A DNA stretch of 64,000 bases from Alkaliphilus sp. B6464 (lineage in GTDB: Bacteria; Bacillota; Clostridia; Peptostreptococcales; Natronincolaceae): contig NZ_CP058557.1 in NCBI RefSeq assembly GCF_018141165.1, positions 682,001 through 746,000 on the forward strand, in the 5' to 3' direction. A model generated the notes under the pieces. The model did not search any database and was not told where the DNA came from. It saw only the letters and a list, made by a program, of their open reading frames with translations. The translations under genes were made by a program, and so were the position numbers. Positions 1 through 7,855 of the stretch are shown piece by piece (the first letter of the stretch is position 1; each line of letters begins with the position of its first letter).

Positions 1-1
1 T

Positions 2-967
2 CCAGAAATATTAAATGCAAAGCAGATCGCCAATATGTCTAGCAAAACCGATTCATCCGTACTAATAATAGGGGAGTCTGGTACAGGAAAAGAGCTCTTT
101 GCTCAGAGCATACACAATTCCAGTAAACGAAGATATAAGCCCTTTATTGCAGAAAACTGTGCTGCTTTTCCTGAAGCACTACTAGAAGGACTGCTCTTTG
201 GAACCGCAAAGGGAGGGTTTACAGGTGCTATAGATCGTGCTGGACTTTTAGAGCAGGCCGATGGGGGTACCTTATTACTAGATGAAATTAATTCTATGCC
301 CTTAGGACTACAGGCAAAACTTTTAAGAGTACTGCAAGAATCAAAATTTAGACCAATTGGAAGCACAAAAGAAATAGAGGTTGATGTTAGGATTATTGCC
401 ATTACTAATAAAGATCCTTTTAAACTAATTACAGATGGAGAACTGCGAGAAGACTTATTTTATAGATTGAATGTTGTAAACCTTTATATACCACCTCTAA
501 GAAATCGTGATGGGGATATTGAAATATTAAAGAATTTTTTTGTTAAAACCCTAGAAAAAAAACTTAATAAAACTATTTCTGGCATAGATAGTAGTGTAAT
601 CAATTTTTTAAATAGCTACTCTTGGCCTGGAAATGTTAGAGAGCTTCAACATGTTTTAGAAGGAGCACTTAATATCGTAGAAGATGGTGGTGTAATTGGA
701 CTTGAGCATCTCCCTTACTATATGAAAAAACATTTTCATAATCAAGTAACTGATGTAAATGTCCATGGTGACAAAGAAGTCCATACACTAAATATGCTTG
801 AAAACAAAAAACTTGGCTTAAGTGAATATATATATGAGATTGAGCAACAACTTATAAATCAGGCATTAAAAATAAATGGATTCAATATAACTAAGGCAGC
901 AGAATCATTAGGTATTACAAGACAAGGTTTACAATATAAATTAAGAAAAAATTCGTTACAGAATTAA
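2..967 (+). CDS. Sigma-54-dependent transcriptional activator, RocR-like (5' end outside window)
   Basis: This is an AAA+ activator of sigma-54 RNA polymerase; the reading frame is open from base 2, so the N-terminal sensor domain lies outside the window. Visible in order are Walker A (GESGTGKE), the sigma-54 contact loop, Walker B (GGTLLLDEIN), the arginine-finger region, and a C-terminal Fis-type helix-turn-helix ending in GITRQGLQYKLRK. The loop reads GGFTGA instead of the usual GAFTGA. The stretch DRAGLLEQADGGTLLLDEIN resembles RocR, the arginine-catabolism activator of Bacillus. A sigma-54 promoter lies about 250 bases downstream, before an NhaC-family transporter, which is its probable target. 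Family assignment is firm; the effector is unknown. Confidence 0.92.
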   Translation, partial: PEILNAKQIANMSSKTDSSVLIIGESGTGKELFAQSIHNSSKRRYKPFIAENCAAFPEALLEGLLFGTAKGGFTGAIDRAGLLEQADGGTLLLDEINSMPLGLQAKLLRVLQESKFRPIGSTKEIEVDVRIIAITNKDPFKLITDGELREDLFYRLNVVNLYIPPLRNRDGDIEILKNFFVKTLEKKLNKTISGIDSSVINFLNSYSWPGNVRELQHVLEGALNIVEDGGVIGLEHLPYYMKKHFHNQVTDVNVHGDKEVHTLNMLENKKLGLSEYIYEIEQQLINQALKINGFNITKAAESLGITRQGLQYKLRKNSLQN

Positions 968-983
968 GAATATAAATAAAAAT

Positions 984-1023
984 GGCAAGAAGTTTTGCCG
1001 CAAAAAAGCAAGTTTTTTTGCCG
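984..1023. promoter_or_regulatory. Two palindrome-like repeats, candidate upstream activator sites
   Basis: Two related 16-base units, GCAAGAAGTTTTGCCG and GCAAGTTTTTTTGCCG, lie 23 bases apart. Each is an imperfect palindrome with GCAA/TTGC arms. They sit between the sigma-54 activator and the sigma-54 promoter, about 200 bases upstream of the promoter, a usual place for activator binding sites. The A and T tracts could instead form a weak terminator for the regulator gene; the sequence does not decide between these. Confidence 0.45.
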
Positions 1024-1217
1024 TTTCTATATAGAATACAATTTTTTTATAATATAAACATCACCAGCCTTAGGAATAAAACTATTATAAAAACAAAAAT
1101 TCATAGATTATCTATTGATAAAAATTATTGTTAATTCCAACCATACTATATACTTTAGAACTACTATTCCTAATTGCAAAACTTCAAATATTTTGTAATT
1201 AATGATTTTTCTGAACA

Positions 1218-1235
1218 TTGGCATTAGTATTGCTT
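1218..1235 (+). promoter_or_regulatory. Sigma-54 (-24/-12) promoter
   Basis: TTGGCATTAGTATTGCTT matches the sigma-54 consensus TTGGCAC-N5-TTGCW, with the invariant GG and GC separated by exactly 10 bases. The predicted start near 1245 gives a leader of about 45 bases before the transporter gene at 1291. Its position just after a sigma-54 activator gene supports it. The rest of 968-1290 holds only the repeat pair at 984-1023 and AT-rich DNA. Confidence 0.85.
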
Positions 1236-1290
1236 GTATGTATTATATTAATAGTTATAATTTATTAACTACTTACAAGGAGGAAAACAG

Positions 1291-2697
1291 ATGAACGTAC
1301 GAAGACCTTATATTTATGAGGCAATACTTTCTTTTTTATTTCTTATTATAGTAATGGGAATAGGTATTGCAAAATTTGAGGCAGACCCCCATATTCCAAT
1401 GTTATTTGGGACAGCCTTCGCAGCTTTAATGGCACTTAAAATTGGCTACAAGTGGGAAGATGTTGAAAAGAGTATGTATGATGGAATAATGCAAGCGCTT
1501 CAAGCAATAATAATTTTAGCTATTATAGGGGTTTTAATAGGTGTTTGGTTATTATCAGGAGTAGTGCCTACAATGATATATTATGGTTTAAGTATTCTGT
1601 CACCATCAATATTCTTAGTAGCCACAGTTATAATCTGCTCTATTACATCCTTAGCAACAGGTACATCTTGGGGAGCGGCTGGTACTATAGGTTTAGCTTT
1701 AATGGGAATAGCGCAGGGACTCGGAATTCCTGCTCCTATTGCAGCAGGTGCCATTATATCAGGAGTATACTTTGGTGATAAAATGTCTCCACTTTCTGAT
1801 ACTACTAATTTAGCACCAGCTATGGCAGGTACTGATGTATTTACACATATTAAATTTATGCTACCTACTACATTGATATCCTATGGTATTACTCTAGTTC
1901 TTTTCTTAATAATAGGATTTAGATTTAGAAGCGCACAAGTAGATTTTTCAGTTATAGAGCAAATTCAAAGTGGCCTACAATCTAGCTTTAATATATCACC
2001 TCTACTATTGATACCACCTGTAGTAGTTATAGTTGCAATCGCTAAAAAAGTTCCAGCTATTCCTGGTATATTTATAGGTATAATTTTAGGTATAATATTT
2101 GCCCCTATTTTCCAAGGCGCAAATTTTGGTGATATCTTATCTGCAAGCTATGGTGGATTTGTAAGTAATACAGGTCTAGAAACAATAGATGATCTTCTTA
2201 CAGCAGGTGGTCTTGAGAACATGCTGTACTCTATATCTTTAACAATTATAGCCATGATGTTTGGTGGTATAATGGAGAAAACAGGTCAGCTAGAAGTAAT
2301 AGTTGAAGCACTACTGAAACGTGTAAAAAGCATACCAGGACTTATTACTCTTACAATAGCAACCTGTATAGGAAGTAATGCTACAATGCCAGAGCAATAT
2401 ATATCTATAGTTGTTCCTGGTAGGATGTATGCACCAGCTTATAAAGAAAGAGGATTACATCCTAAAACCCTTTCAAATGCTTTAGAATCCGCTGGAACAT
2501 TAACCTCTGCATTAATACCATGGAATACATGTGGAGTGTTTTTATATGGAGTATTAGGTGTTTCTACTACGGCTTATTTTAAATGGGCATTCTTTAACTA
2601 TCTAACACCAATAATAGTTATATTATTCAGCTTTACAGGATTAGCTGTTGCAAAGCTAAATGAGGATAAGCCTCTAAAAGTAAAATCTGCTAAGTAA
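1291..2697 (+). CDS. NhaC-family Na+/H+ antiporter or amino-acid exchanger
   Basis: A 468-residue polytopic membrane protein of the NhaC family, with about 11-12 hydrophobic segments. Family features include GTSWGAAGTIGLALMG and the FGDKMSPLSDTTNLAPA region in the middle, and a C-terminal repeat with GSNATMPEQYISIVVPGRM. NhaC proteins exchange protons for sodium, but the family also has members such as MleN that couple sodium/proton exchange to malate and lactate. A strong AAGGAGG site lies 7 bases before the ATG. Control by a sigma-54 promoter and a RocR-like activator is not typical of a housekeeping sodium pump and suggests an organic substrate, perhaps an amino acid. That substrate idea is inference. 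Confidence 0.9.
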   Translation: MNVRRPYIYEAILSFLFLIIVMGIGIAKFEADPHIPMLFGTAFAALMALKIGYKWEDVEKSMYDGIMQALQAIIILAIIGVLIGVWLLSGVVPTMIYYGLSILSPSIFLVATVIICSITSLATGTSWGAAGTIGLALMGIAQGLGIPAPIAAGAIISGVYFGDKMSPLSDTTNLAPAMAGTDVFTHIKFMLPTTLISYGITLVLFLIIGFRFRSAQVDFSVIEQIQSGLQSSFNISPLLLIPPVVVIVAIAKKVPAIPGIFIGIILGIIFAPIFQGANFGDILSASYGGFVSNTGLETIDDLLTAGGLENMLYSISLTIIAMMFGGIMEKTGQLEVIVEALLKRVKSIPGLITLTIATCIGSNATMPEQYISIVVPGRMYAPAYKERGLHPKTLSNALESAGTLTSALIPWNTCGVFLYGVLGVSTTAYFKWAFFNYLTPIIVILFSFTGLAVAKLNEDKPLKVKSAK

Positions 2698-2749
2698 AAT
2701 TTGCATAAACAAATTAATATGTTATCCCTCTATTTATTCAAAAATTATT

Positions 2750-2757
2750 GCCGATAT
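2750..2757 (+). promoter_or_regulatory. Sigma-28-like -10 element
   Basis: GCCGATAT is an exact match to the flagellar sigma (SigD/FliA) -10 consensus and lies about 40 bases before the unknown gene at 2799. The -35 TAAA element is not clear at the usual 14-16 base spacing, so the promoter is only a candidate. Confidence 0.4.
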
Positions 2758-2798
2758 ATATTATAAGAAAAGACCTACAAAAACAGGGGGTGTAGATT

Positions 2799-3356
2799 TT
2801 GAAAGTTACAAGAGTTGATCAAAGATCATATGTAGAACCGGTTAAGAGTGTTAAAAGTAAGCATATTGAAAAGGGAAATACAAGAAGTGAAAAACCTGTA
2901 GAAGAAGCCGTAAAATATGAACCTTCTAAAAACAATGAGCCGGTTACTTACAAAAAAACGAGCCATGTATATGACCATGAAACTGTAGCCAAGCTTAAAA
3001 GGCAAAGCGAGGAAGCATATGCTCACCTTAGAGGACTGATAGAAAAGCTTCTACTTAAACAAGGTCATTCTCTAAAAACTATTACTTCAGAAGAATGGGC
3101 TGGAATTCAAATTGATGAACCAACTAGACTTGAAGCACAAAATATGATAGCACCTGGTGGCCCTCTCAGTGCTGAAGCAGTGAGTGACCGTATAGTAGAT
3201 TTTGCAAAGGCAATATCTGGCGGAGATGTTGAGAAGCTAGATAAATTAAAAAATGCTATAGAAGAAGGATTTAGACAAGCAGAGTCGATACTGGGTCAAC
3301 TACCAGAAGTATCTAAAGAAACATATAAACTTGTTATGGAAAAACTGGATAAGTAG
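2799..3356 (+). CDS. Conserved hypothetical protein, possibly flagellum-associated
   Basis: A 185-residue soluble protein with no signal peptide or membrane segment. It starts with TTG seven bases after a GGGGGTG ribosome site. Residues 1-55 are charged and probably disordered. The C-terminal part (about 100-180) contains ADRI-type and AIEEGFRQAESILGQLPEVS helices like a C-terminal motif seen in uncharacterised proteins of motile bacteria (DUF5610-like). That family link is from memory and weak. It stands alone between the transporter and a strong bidirectional terminator, with a sigma-28-like -10 upstream. No function is assigned. Confidence 0.75.
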   Translation: MKVTRVDQRSYVEPVKSVKSKHIEKGNTRSEKPVEEAVKYEPSKNNEPVTYKKTSHVYDHETVAKLKRQSEEAYAHLRGLIEKLLLKQGHSLKTITSEEWAGIQIDEPTRLEAQNMIAPGGPLSAEAVSDRIVDFAKAISGGDVEKLDKLKNAIEEGFRQAESILGQLPEVSKETYKLVMEKLDK

Positions 3357-3386
3357 TCTGAAGAAGGTAAATCTTTAGAGAAATAA

Positions 3387-3414
3387 TAATAGGAACAGTT
3401 TTCTGTTCCTATTA
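3387..3414. terminator. Bidirectional terminator
   Basis: A perfect 12-base stem (TAATAGGAACAG and its complement) closes a TTTT loop between the convergent genes ending at 3356 and 3439. It has AT-rich flanks on both sides and should end both transcripts. Confidence 0.85.
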
Positions 3415-3438
3415 CTATTTCCAATTATTTCACCTTAT

Positions 3439-4278
3439 CTAAAAAGCATCTTCATCCACTAATAAATCTGAAGTTTCTGATATTAATTGTTCTAGCATAA
3501 GTCCATCAATACCAAGAGCCTGGAGAGTTTCTTGGGATAAATTATAAATCATTCCGTCTACACCTAGCCCTATCCCCATCATCATTACAATAGCATCTGC
3601 CAGATGAATAATTGATGTAAGTTTAAAGTTTATAGTTGCTTCTTCAGGGCTATGATGGTACTCAATGGCCTCCACTAGTTCTTCAGGCAAATTCCATTTT
3701 TTTGCGACTTCTGCTCCAACTTGCCCATGGTGGAAACCCAAAACCTTCTCTTCTGCTTCTAAAAATGATATCCCGTCATTTTCAACCATACTCATAATCT
3801 GTTTAAAATGATCATTTAAATAATAACTAACTATTACCTTGCCAATATCACGAAGCAATCCTGCTACATATGCCTGATCCACTTTTGCAAAACGTAACTT
3901 TTTAGCTATATATCTAGATATAATTGCACAAGATTGGGACTGTCTCCAAAGTTCATTTTCTTTCAATCCATAACCACTAACCTCTTTCATTAGTAAACCA
4001 TTAACTGATGCAGTTAATGTAATACTCCTTATAGCTTGAAATCCTAATAAAACAGAGGCTTCTGAAATGGTGCTAATCCTTCTAGGATAACCATAGTGAG
4101 CCGAATTAGCTAACCGTAAAATTCTAGTAGTTAAACTTTGATCCTTCATAATGACCCGTTCAATATCTTGAACATTCGAATCCGGATCTTCTGTTAGCCT
4201 CATAATATCATTTGTTACTTTAGGCAAGGCAGGGATGTCAACCACTCTTCTAGTAATTTCTTCTAATGTTAGTTTCAC
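3439..4278 (-). CDS. HDOD domain signalling protein
   Basis: A 279-residue single-domain HDOD protein. HDOD is a non-catalytic relative of the HD phosphohydrolases, used as a protein-interaction module in bacterial signalling and motility. The domain fills residues 10-210, with typical blocks ALPKVTNDIMRLTEDPDS, LRLANSAHYGYPRRISTISEA and VAGLLRDIGKV, and a late HH pair in EYHHSPEEA. The start is GTG with an AGGAG site 10 bases upstream. No output domain is attached. It may act on the chemotaxis or flagellar machinery encoded nearby, but nothing here fixes its partner. Confidence 0.88.
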   Translation of the reverse strand: MKLTLEEITRRVVDIPALPKVTNDIMRLTEDPDSNVQDIERVIMKDQSLTTRILRLANSAHYGYPRRISTISEASVLLGFQAIRSITLTASVNGLLMKEVSGYGLKENELWRQSQSCAIISRYIAKKLRFAKVDQAYVAGLLRDIGKVIVSYYLNDHFKQIMSMVENDGISFLEAEEKVLGFHHGQVGAEVAKKWNLPEELVEAIEYHHSPEEATINFKLTSIIHLADAIVMMMGIGLGVDGMIYNLSQETLQALGIDGLMLEQLISETSDLLVDEDAF

Positions 4279-4393
4279 CTTAATCTCACTCCTATCAGTG
4301 GGATATTTTGCTCCTAACTATACTTTAAATGATTTATGCCCCGTTATATATAGTATAATAGTCTAGTTTTTAATAATTCCTCTAATAATAAAA

Positions 4394-4705
4394 TTATCTT
4401 GTTAAGTGAAACTTACTTCTTTTCATTAACGTCCTATCAGATATCTTAGGTTTTTCATCATTATCTTCAACATTTAATTTATTTTCCACATAAACAATAC
4501 CGCCTTCTTCAACAAAGCAATTAATACTTTTAAGAGATACTGATGTTTCTGTAATAATATCTAATACAGTTGCATTGGGATGTTTTTTTATATGATTAAT
4601 AATTAACTCGTATTCTCTTTCATTCTTTTCAAAACAATCTTTACAGTATATTTTCCCATTTTTCTCAAACATTTTGCTACATCTTTTACATATTTGATAA
4701 GCCAC
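4394..4705 (-). CDS. Small zinc-ribbon protein, YvyF-like paralogue
   Basis: A 103-residue protein with an N-terminal four-cysteine zinc knuckle (CKRC at about 6-9, CKDC at about 21-24). It is followed by a short winged-helix-like segment (HPNATVLDIITETSVSLKSINCFVEEGG) and a basic tail. The layout matches the first half of the flagellar-operon protein YvyF (19650-20069 here), which has the same knuckle followed by NPGATIVEVSEETGV. It looks like a shortened paralogue that has lost the second Cys cluster. It sits beside the HDOD gene, with about 115 bases between them. Function is unknown for the family; a regulatory role in motility is inferred. Confidence 0.7.
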   Translation of the reverse strand: MAYQICKRCSKMFEKNGKIYCKDCFEKNEREYELIINHIKKHPNATVLDIITETSVSLKSINCFVEEGGIVYVENKLNVEDNDEKPKISDRTLMKRSKFHLTR

Positions 4706-4825
4706 AAAATCACCTCTTAATTATATATTATCATAAATAGTATAAATAGAGTAATTATTACGCATCGTTATATCTAATACCTCTTATGATAATATATACA
4801 TATATAGTGTAGTTGTATAATAAAA

Positions 4826-4854
4826 GGAAGCAAATAACCTGTCCATTTGCTCCC
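4826..4854 (-). terminator. Terminator of the rubrerythrin operon
   Basis: A 10-base stem (GGAAGCAAAT against ATTTGCTCCC with one G-U pair) lies 30 bases past the rubrerythrin stop, with a T-rich tract downstream on the minus strand. Confidence 0.75.
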
Positions 4855-4885
4855 TTCTAATCTAATCATATTTAATTACATTCTT

Positions 4886-5317
4886 CTACAGTTTATCAAA
4901 GCGCTTTAAGATACCTTCTAACATTCTAGCATGTCTAGCTTCATCCTTAGCTGATATATTAAAATAGTCTCTAACAGAAGTGATTCCTAGTTCTTCGGCC
5001 TTATCTGCCGCCTCTTTTTTACCGTTGTTTGCAAAGGTTTCTCCTTCTAACATCTGTTTTAAATTATCAAATATATCTTCTTGAATCATTCCGTTGAATT
5101 CCGCAAAAACTGCTGCATGCTCTGCTTCTTCCCAGGCAATCGTCTTTAATACTTCGGCTATTTCTGGGTATCCTTGTCTTTGAGCTAATCTTGCCATAGC
5201 TAAATATATACCAACTTCACTGGTTTCTCCGTTAAAGTTTTGTTTAACTATTCTTTCTAAAGCTGTTCCCTTTGTTTCTCCAATTATATTTTCTGTAATT
5301 AAGCTTAATTTTTCCAT
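4886..5317 (-). CDS. Rubrerythrin-type ferritin-like diiron protein
   Basis: A 143-residue four-helix bundle protein of the rubrerythrin family. The iron-binding glutamates and histidines appear in [28 protein letters not shown] and [12 protein letters not shown]. It has no C-terminal rubredoxin domain, so it is the short form found in anaerobes, which reduces peroxide in the cytoplasm using outside electron donors. A GGAGGGG site precedes the ATG. It lies 12 bases after the Cys-rich gene at 5330-5767, so the two are cotranscribed and share the terminator at 4826-4854. Confidence 0.9.
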   Translation of the reverse strand: MEKLSLITENIIGETKGTALERIVKQNFNGETSEVGIYLAMARLAQRQGYPEIAEVLKTIAWEEAEHAAVFAEFNGMIQEDIFDNLKQMLEGETFANNGKKEAADKAEELGITSVRDYFNISAKDEARHARMLEGILKRFDKL

Positions 5318-5329
5318 TTCAAACCCCTC

Positions 5330-5767
5330 CTATTTATTAACCTGCTTAAAAGCAGAATATATTTTTTGTGAAATCTCTTTGTTTTTATTACCTAAGTCAG
5401 AAAAATACATTAATGTACTTCCCTTATAATCAATATGATCACCTAAAAGTGCAACCTCCATAGAGCATCTAATAATATTAATAATACAGTCTTCATCATG
5501 GTATAGCTGACAGTTCTTACATTGATTTAAAATAAATCCAATTGAATTAATAATTTTTTCGTCATCATATAATTTTGTGTCCTCATAGGGTATATCATCC
5601 ATGCCATTATCTATAAACTCATCTTTCTGCTTAAATGCAGTCAATAACGATTGCTTACAGTATCCTACTAAACAAGTTCCTTTTTCACATGTGCCACAAG
5701 ATTCTTCAGAGAGACAACATTTTCCTACCTCTCCAATTAACCCATTAAAATCAATATTTTTATCCAT
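5330..5767 (-). CDS. Cysteine-rich conserved hypothetical protein, first gene of the rubrerythrin operon
   Basis: A 145-residue cytoplasmic protein with about a dozen cysteines in two groups. One is near residues 17-37 (CCLSEESCGTCEKGTC, then GYC) and the other near 85-105 (CKNCQLYHDEDC, then IRC). This density suggests metal or iron-sulfur binding. It has an AAGGAGG site and sits 12 bases upstream of rubrerythrin in the same transcript, so it may deliver electrons or iron to it, or respond to oxidative stress. I do not recognise a named family, and the role is inference from context. Confidence 0.75.
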   Translation of the reverse strand: MDKNIDFNGLIGEVGKCCLSEESCGTCEKGTCLVGYCKQSLLTAFKQKDEFIDNGMDDIPYEDTKLYDDEKIINSIGFILNQCKNCQLYHDEDCIINIIRCSMEVALLGDHIDYKGSTLMYFSDLGNKNKEISQKIYSAFKQVNK

Positions 5768-5866
5768 CCCAATTTTCCTCCTTAGTTGCTTAATACATAT
5801 CTTAATTACCCGATTTCCGAAAACATAAACATTTTATTAACAATGTAATCAGTTAGGGTATAAAAT

Positions 5867-5894
5867 AATAAAGATCCTAAACAGAATCTTTATT
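5867..5894 (-). terminator. Weak terminator after gloA
   Basis: A 9-base AT-rich inverted repeat (AATAAAGAT / ATCTTTATT) lies directly after the gloA stop codon. The stem is weak, but the location fits. Confidence 0.45.
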
Positions 5895-5914
5895 ATCTAA
5901 TATAAATATAAACT

Positions 5915-6301
5915 TTATTTAGTAGCCCTTATCACTTCTACATCATATCCATCTGGATCAGTTACAAAATAATATCTAGGCAGCTCACCTGGTAGTCCAA
6001 TTAATTCTGTAACCTTATGTCCCATTTCTTTATGTCTTTTTTGAGAACCTTCTAAGTCAGCTACTGCAACTGCAATATGACTAAATCCATTCCCTATTTC
6101 ATAAGGTTTATCTGGATTATAGTTATATGTTAGCTCTAATTCATACTGCCCTGATTGATCACTCAAAAATACTAAAGTAAATTCATGTTCTGGAAAATCT
6201 TTTCTTCTAGTTTCAACAAGTCCTAATGCTTCATTGTAAAATTTCAAAGACTTTTCTAAATCCATTACTCTTATACAAGTATGTAGCATTTTGTAATTCA
6301 T
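5915..6301 (-). CDS. gloA: Lactoylglutathione lyase (glyoxalase I)
   Basis: A 128-residue single-domain glyoxalase I, which isomerises the methylglyoxal-thiol hemithioacetal. The metal-binding set is visible: His in MLHTCIRV, Glu in YELELTYNY, His in GFSHIAVAV and Glu in DGYDVEVIR. This is the short bacterial type. An upstream ATG at 6319 exists, but the AAAGGGG ribosome site lies 8 bases before the ATG at 6301, so that start is chosen. It is a single-gene unit. Clostridia usually lack glutathione, so the thiol may be another one; that is inference. Confidence 0.9.
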   Translation of the reverse strand: MNYKMLHTCIRVMDLEKSLKFYNEALGLVETRRKDFPEHEFTLVFLSDQSGQYELELTYNYNPDKPYEIGNGFSHIAVAVADLEGSQKRHKEMGHKVTELIGLPGELPRYYFVTDPDGYDVEVIRATK

Positions 6302-6351
6302 AAGGTAATCCCCTTTCATATTTATTTTTATTTAATTGCTTTAAGCTGAAG

Positions 6352-6375
6352 GGACAAAGATATAAGTCTTTGTCC
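6352..6375. terminator. Hairpin between two minus-strand genes
   Basis: A perfect 9-base stem, GGACAAAGA / TCTTTGTCC, with a TATAAG loop. The T-run (GTTTTAT) is on the plus-strand side, while both neighbours are on the minus strand. It may still act as the end of the 6442-7824 transcript or as an insulator. Confidence 0.5.
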
Positions 6376-6441
6376 GTTTTATATTAATTATAACAAATAT
6401 TAGGAACTGCTTATAAGTATAAAAACTGTAATAAACATTAT

Positions 6442-7824
6442 TTACTGAAATACTTCAACATTGTAGCCCTTTTCTCTTAAGTGATGAATTACTGTATTAT
6501 CTCGTACAAAATGACCTGCCCCTACTACAACGAAATATGTGCCTTTTTCTTCTGATTCTAAAATATCAATTATCTTCTTTGCCATATCCTTGTCTCTCTT
6601 GCCAAATAACATATTGGTAAGCTCATTTTCGGATTCCTCAGTAATTCCATTATAGTCACTAGTAAATCCTTCAACATCTCCATTTCTCCATTGTTTTAAC
6701 CATTCGTCTAACATTTGAGCAGAATCAGGAGCTTCATTAGTCTGCGGATCTAAAATACCATCTAATATAGCATTCAAATATTCTTCTTGAAATTCAGGTG
6801 ATAATCCATCAAACAAATCCGCTTGATATTTTATACCCTCTAGCTCTTGGATTGGCTTTTGAGTAATTAAAGCTTTAGTAAGGAAATATATATCTATTCC
6901 TAAACCAGCTGATTGAGATGCTATTTGAGACTCTTCTGAGCTAGTCATGGAAATTACACTTAAGTCATTTGCTACTCTCCATGGCTTAATTTGACTATAC
7001 ACCTCTTCTGGTAGATCCAATTTTTCAAATACTTTTAATACTTTCTCATATGTCTCTTGGCTAATATTATCCTTTAAAGTAGCGTCATCCTGATATGTAG
7101 ATTTTTCTAAAAAATATTCCATTCCACCTTCTTGATCAAACAAATTAGCTTCTACAATCAAAGCATCCGATTCATTAAATGCTTGCTTTAATCTTTGCTC
7201 TATAGGATAAAGTTCATTATTGCCTATATGAATCGACCCTAGAAAATAAATAACATTACCATTATGCTCTACTTCCCAAGCAAACCCCTTTGAACCTGCA
7301 TCTAGTAAATTATATGTATCTTCTACCAATCTAGTAGCAAGTATTACTGCCTGTTCTGTAGTACAGATTTGATCTAGCTCTAAGCCTTTAGATGTTCCCT
7401 GTAGTATACCTTGATCTTTCATATAATCCACAGGTGATTCTCCTATAGGCAAATCATATTGAGCTAAAATATTATACATCTTTATTAGCACATCGCTTCG
7501 TGTACTATCACCGTTATAGGAAACAGGAATAAAGTCCTCTTTCTTGTTTAATTCTAATGCTGCTATTTTGTTATCTGTGTTTGCCAATAGAACCTCTAAT
7601 CGTTCCTGAGAAATTTCAGATCTAAAGCTGTCATAGTACCACTCAGCAGGATAAATGCCATACCTTTCTCCCTCATTCAAAGCTCCTATAGCCCATTGAC
7701 TTAAATCAAGAGTTTGTTGTGGTTGCTCAGCCCAAACTGGAATAATTGTAGTTAACATCATCATAAATGTCAATAATACAGCAACTATACCCTTTTTTGA
7801 TATCTTATTACATATTTTTTTCAT
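6442..7824 (-). CDS. Exported TraB/GumN family protein
   Basis: A 460-residue protein with an N-terminal signal peptide (hydrophobic core about 13-30, ending VWAEQ). Residues 30-180 are family-unspecific. The TraB/GumN domain then covers about 185-460 with the paired GxxH motifs FLGSIHIGNNELYP and VGAGHFVRDNTVIHHL, and a conserved Glu in DALIVEANL. The family is predicted to be a metalloprotease-like fold; PrgY of Enterococcus, a member, blocks peptide pheromone. The protein probably acts outside the membrane. It lies about 30 bases after the glycosidase-like gene at 7856-9280, so the two may form an operon of exported proteins. Confidence 0.85.
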   Translation of the reverse strand: MKKICNKISKKGIVAVLLTFMMMLTTIIPVWAEQPQQTLDLSQWAIGALNEGERYGIYPAEWYYDSFRSEISQERLEVLLANTDNKIAALELNKKEDFIPVSYNGDSTRSDVLIKMYNILAQYDLPIGESPVDYMKDQGILQGTSKGLELDQICTTEQAVILATRLVEDTYNLLDAGSKGFAWEVEHNGNVIYFLGSIHIGNNELYPIEQRLKQAFNESDALIVEANLFDQEGGMEYFLEKSTYQDDATLKDNISQETYEKVLKVFEKLDLPEEVYSQIKPWRVANDLSVISMTSSEESQIASQSAGLGIDIYFLTKALITQKPIQELEGIKYQADLFDGLSPEFQEEYLNAILDGILDPQTNEAPDSAQMLDEWLKQWRNGDVEGFTSDYNGITEESENELTNMLFGKRDKDMAKKIIDILESEEKGTYFVVVGAGHFVRDNTVIHHLREKGYNVEVFQ

Positions 7825-7855
7825 AATCTCTCCACCTTATTTTTATACTATTATA

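Noticed and set aside
984-1023. Reading the repeat pair as a CRISPR or tandem repeat array
   Set aside because: Only two units of 16 bases, with no spacers of CRISPR size and no cas genes in the window; regulatory sites explain it better.
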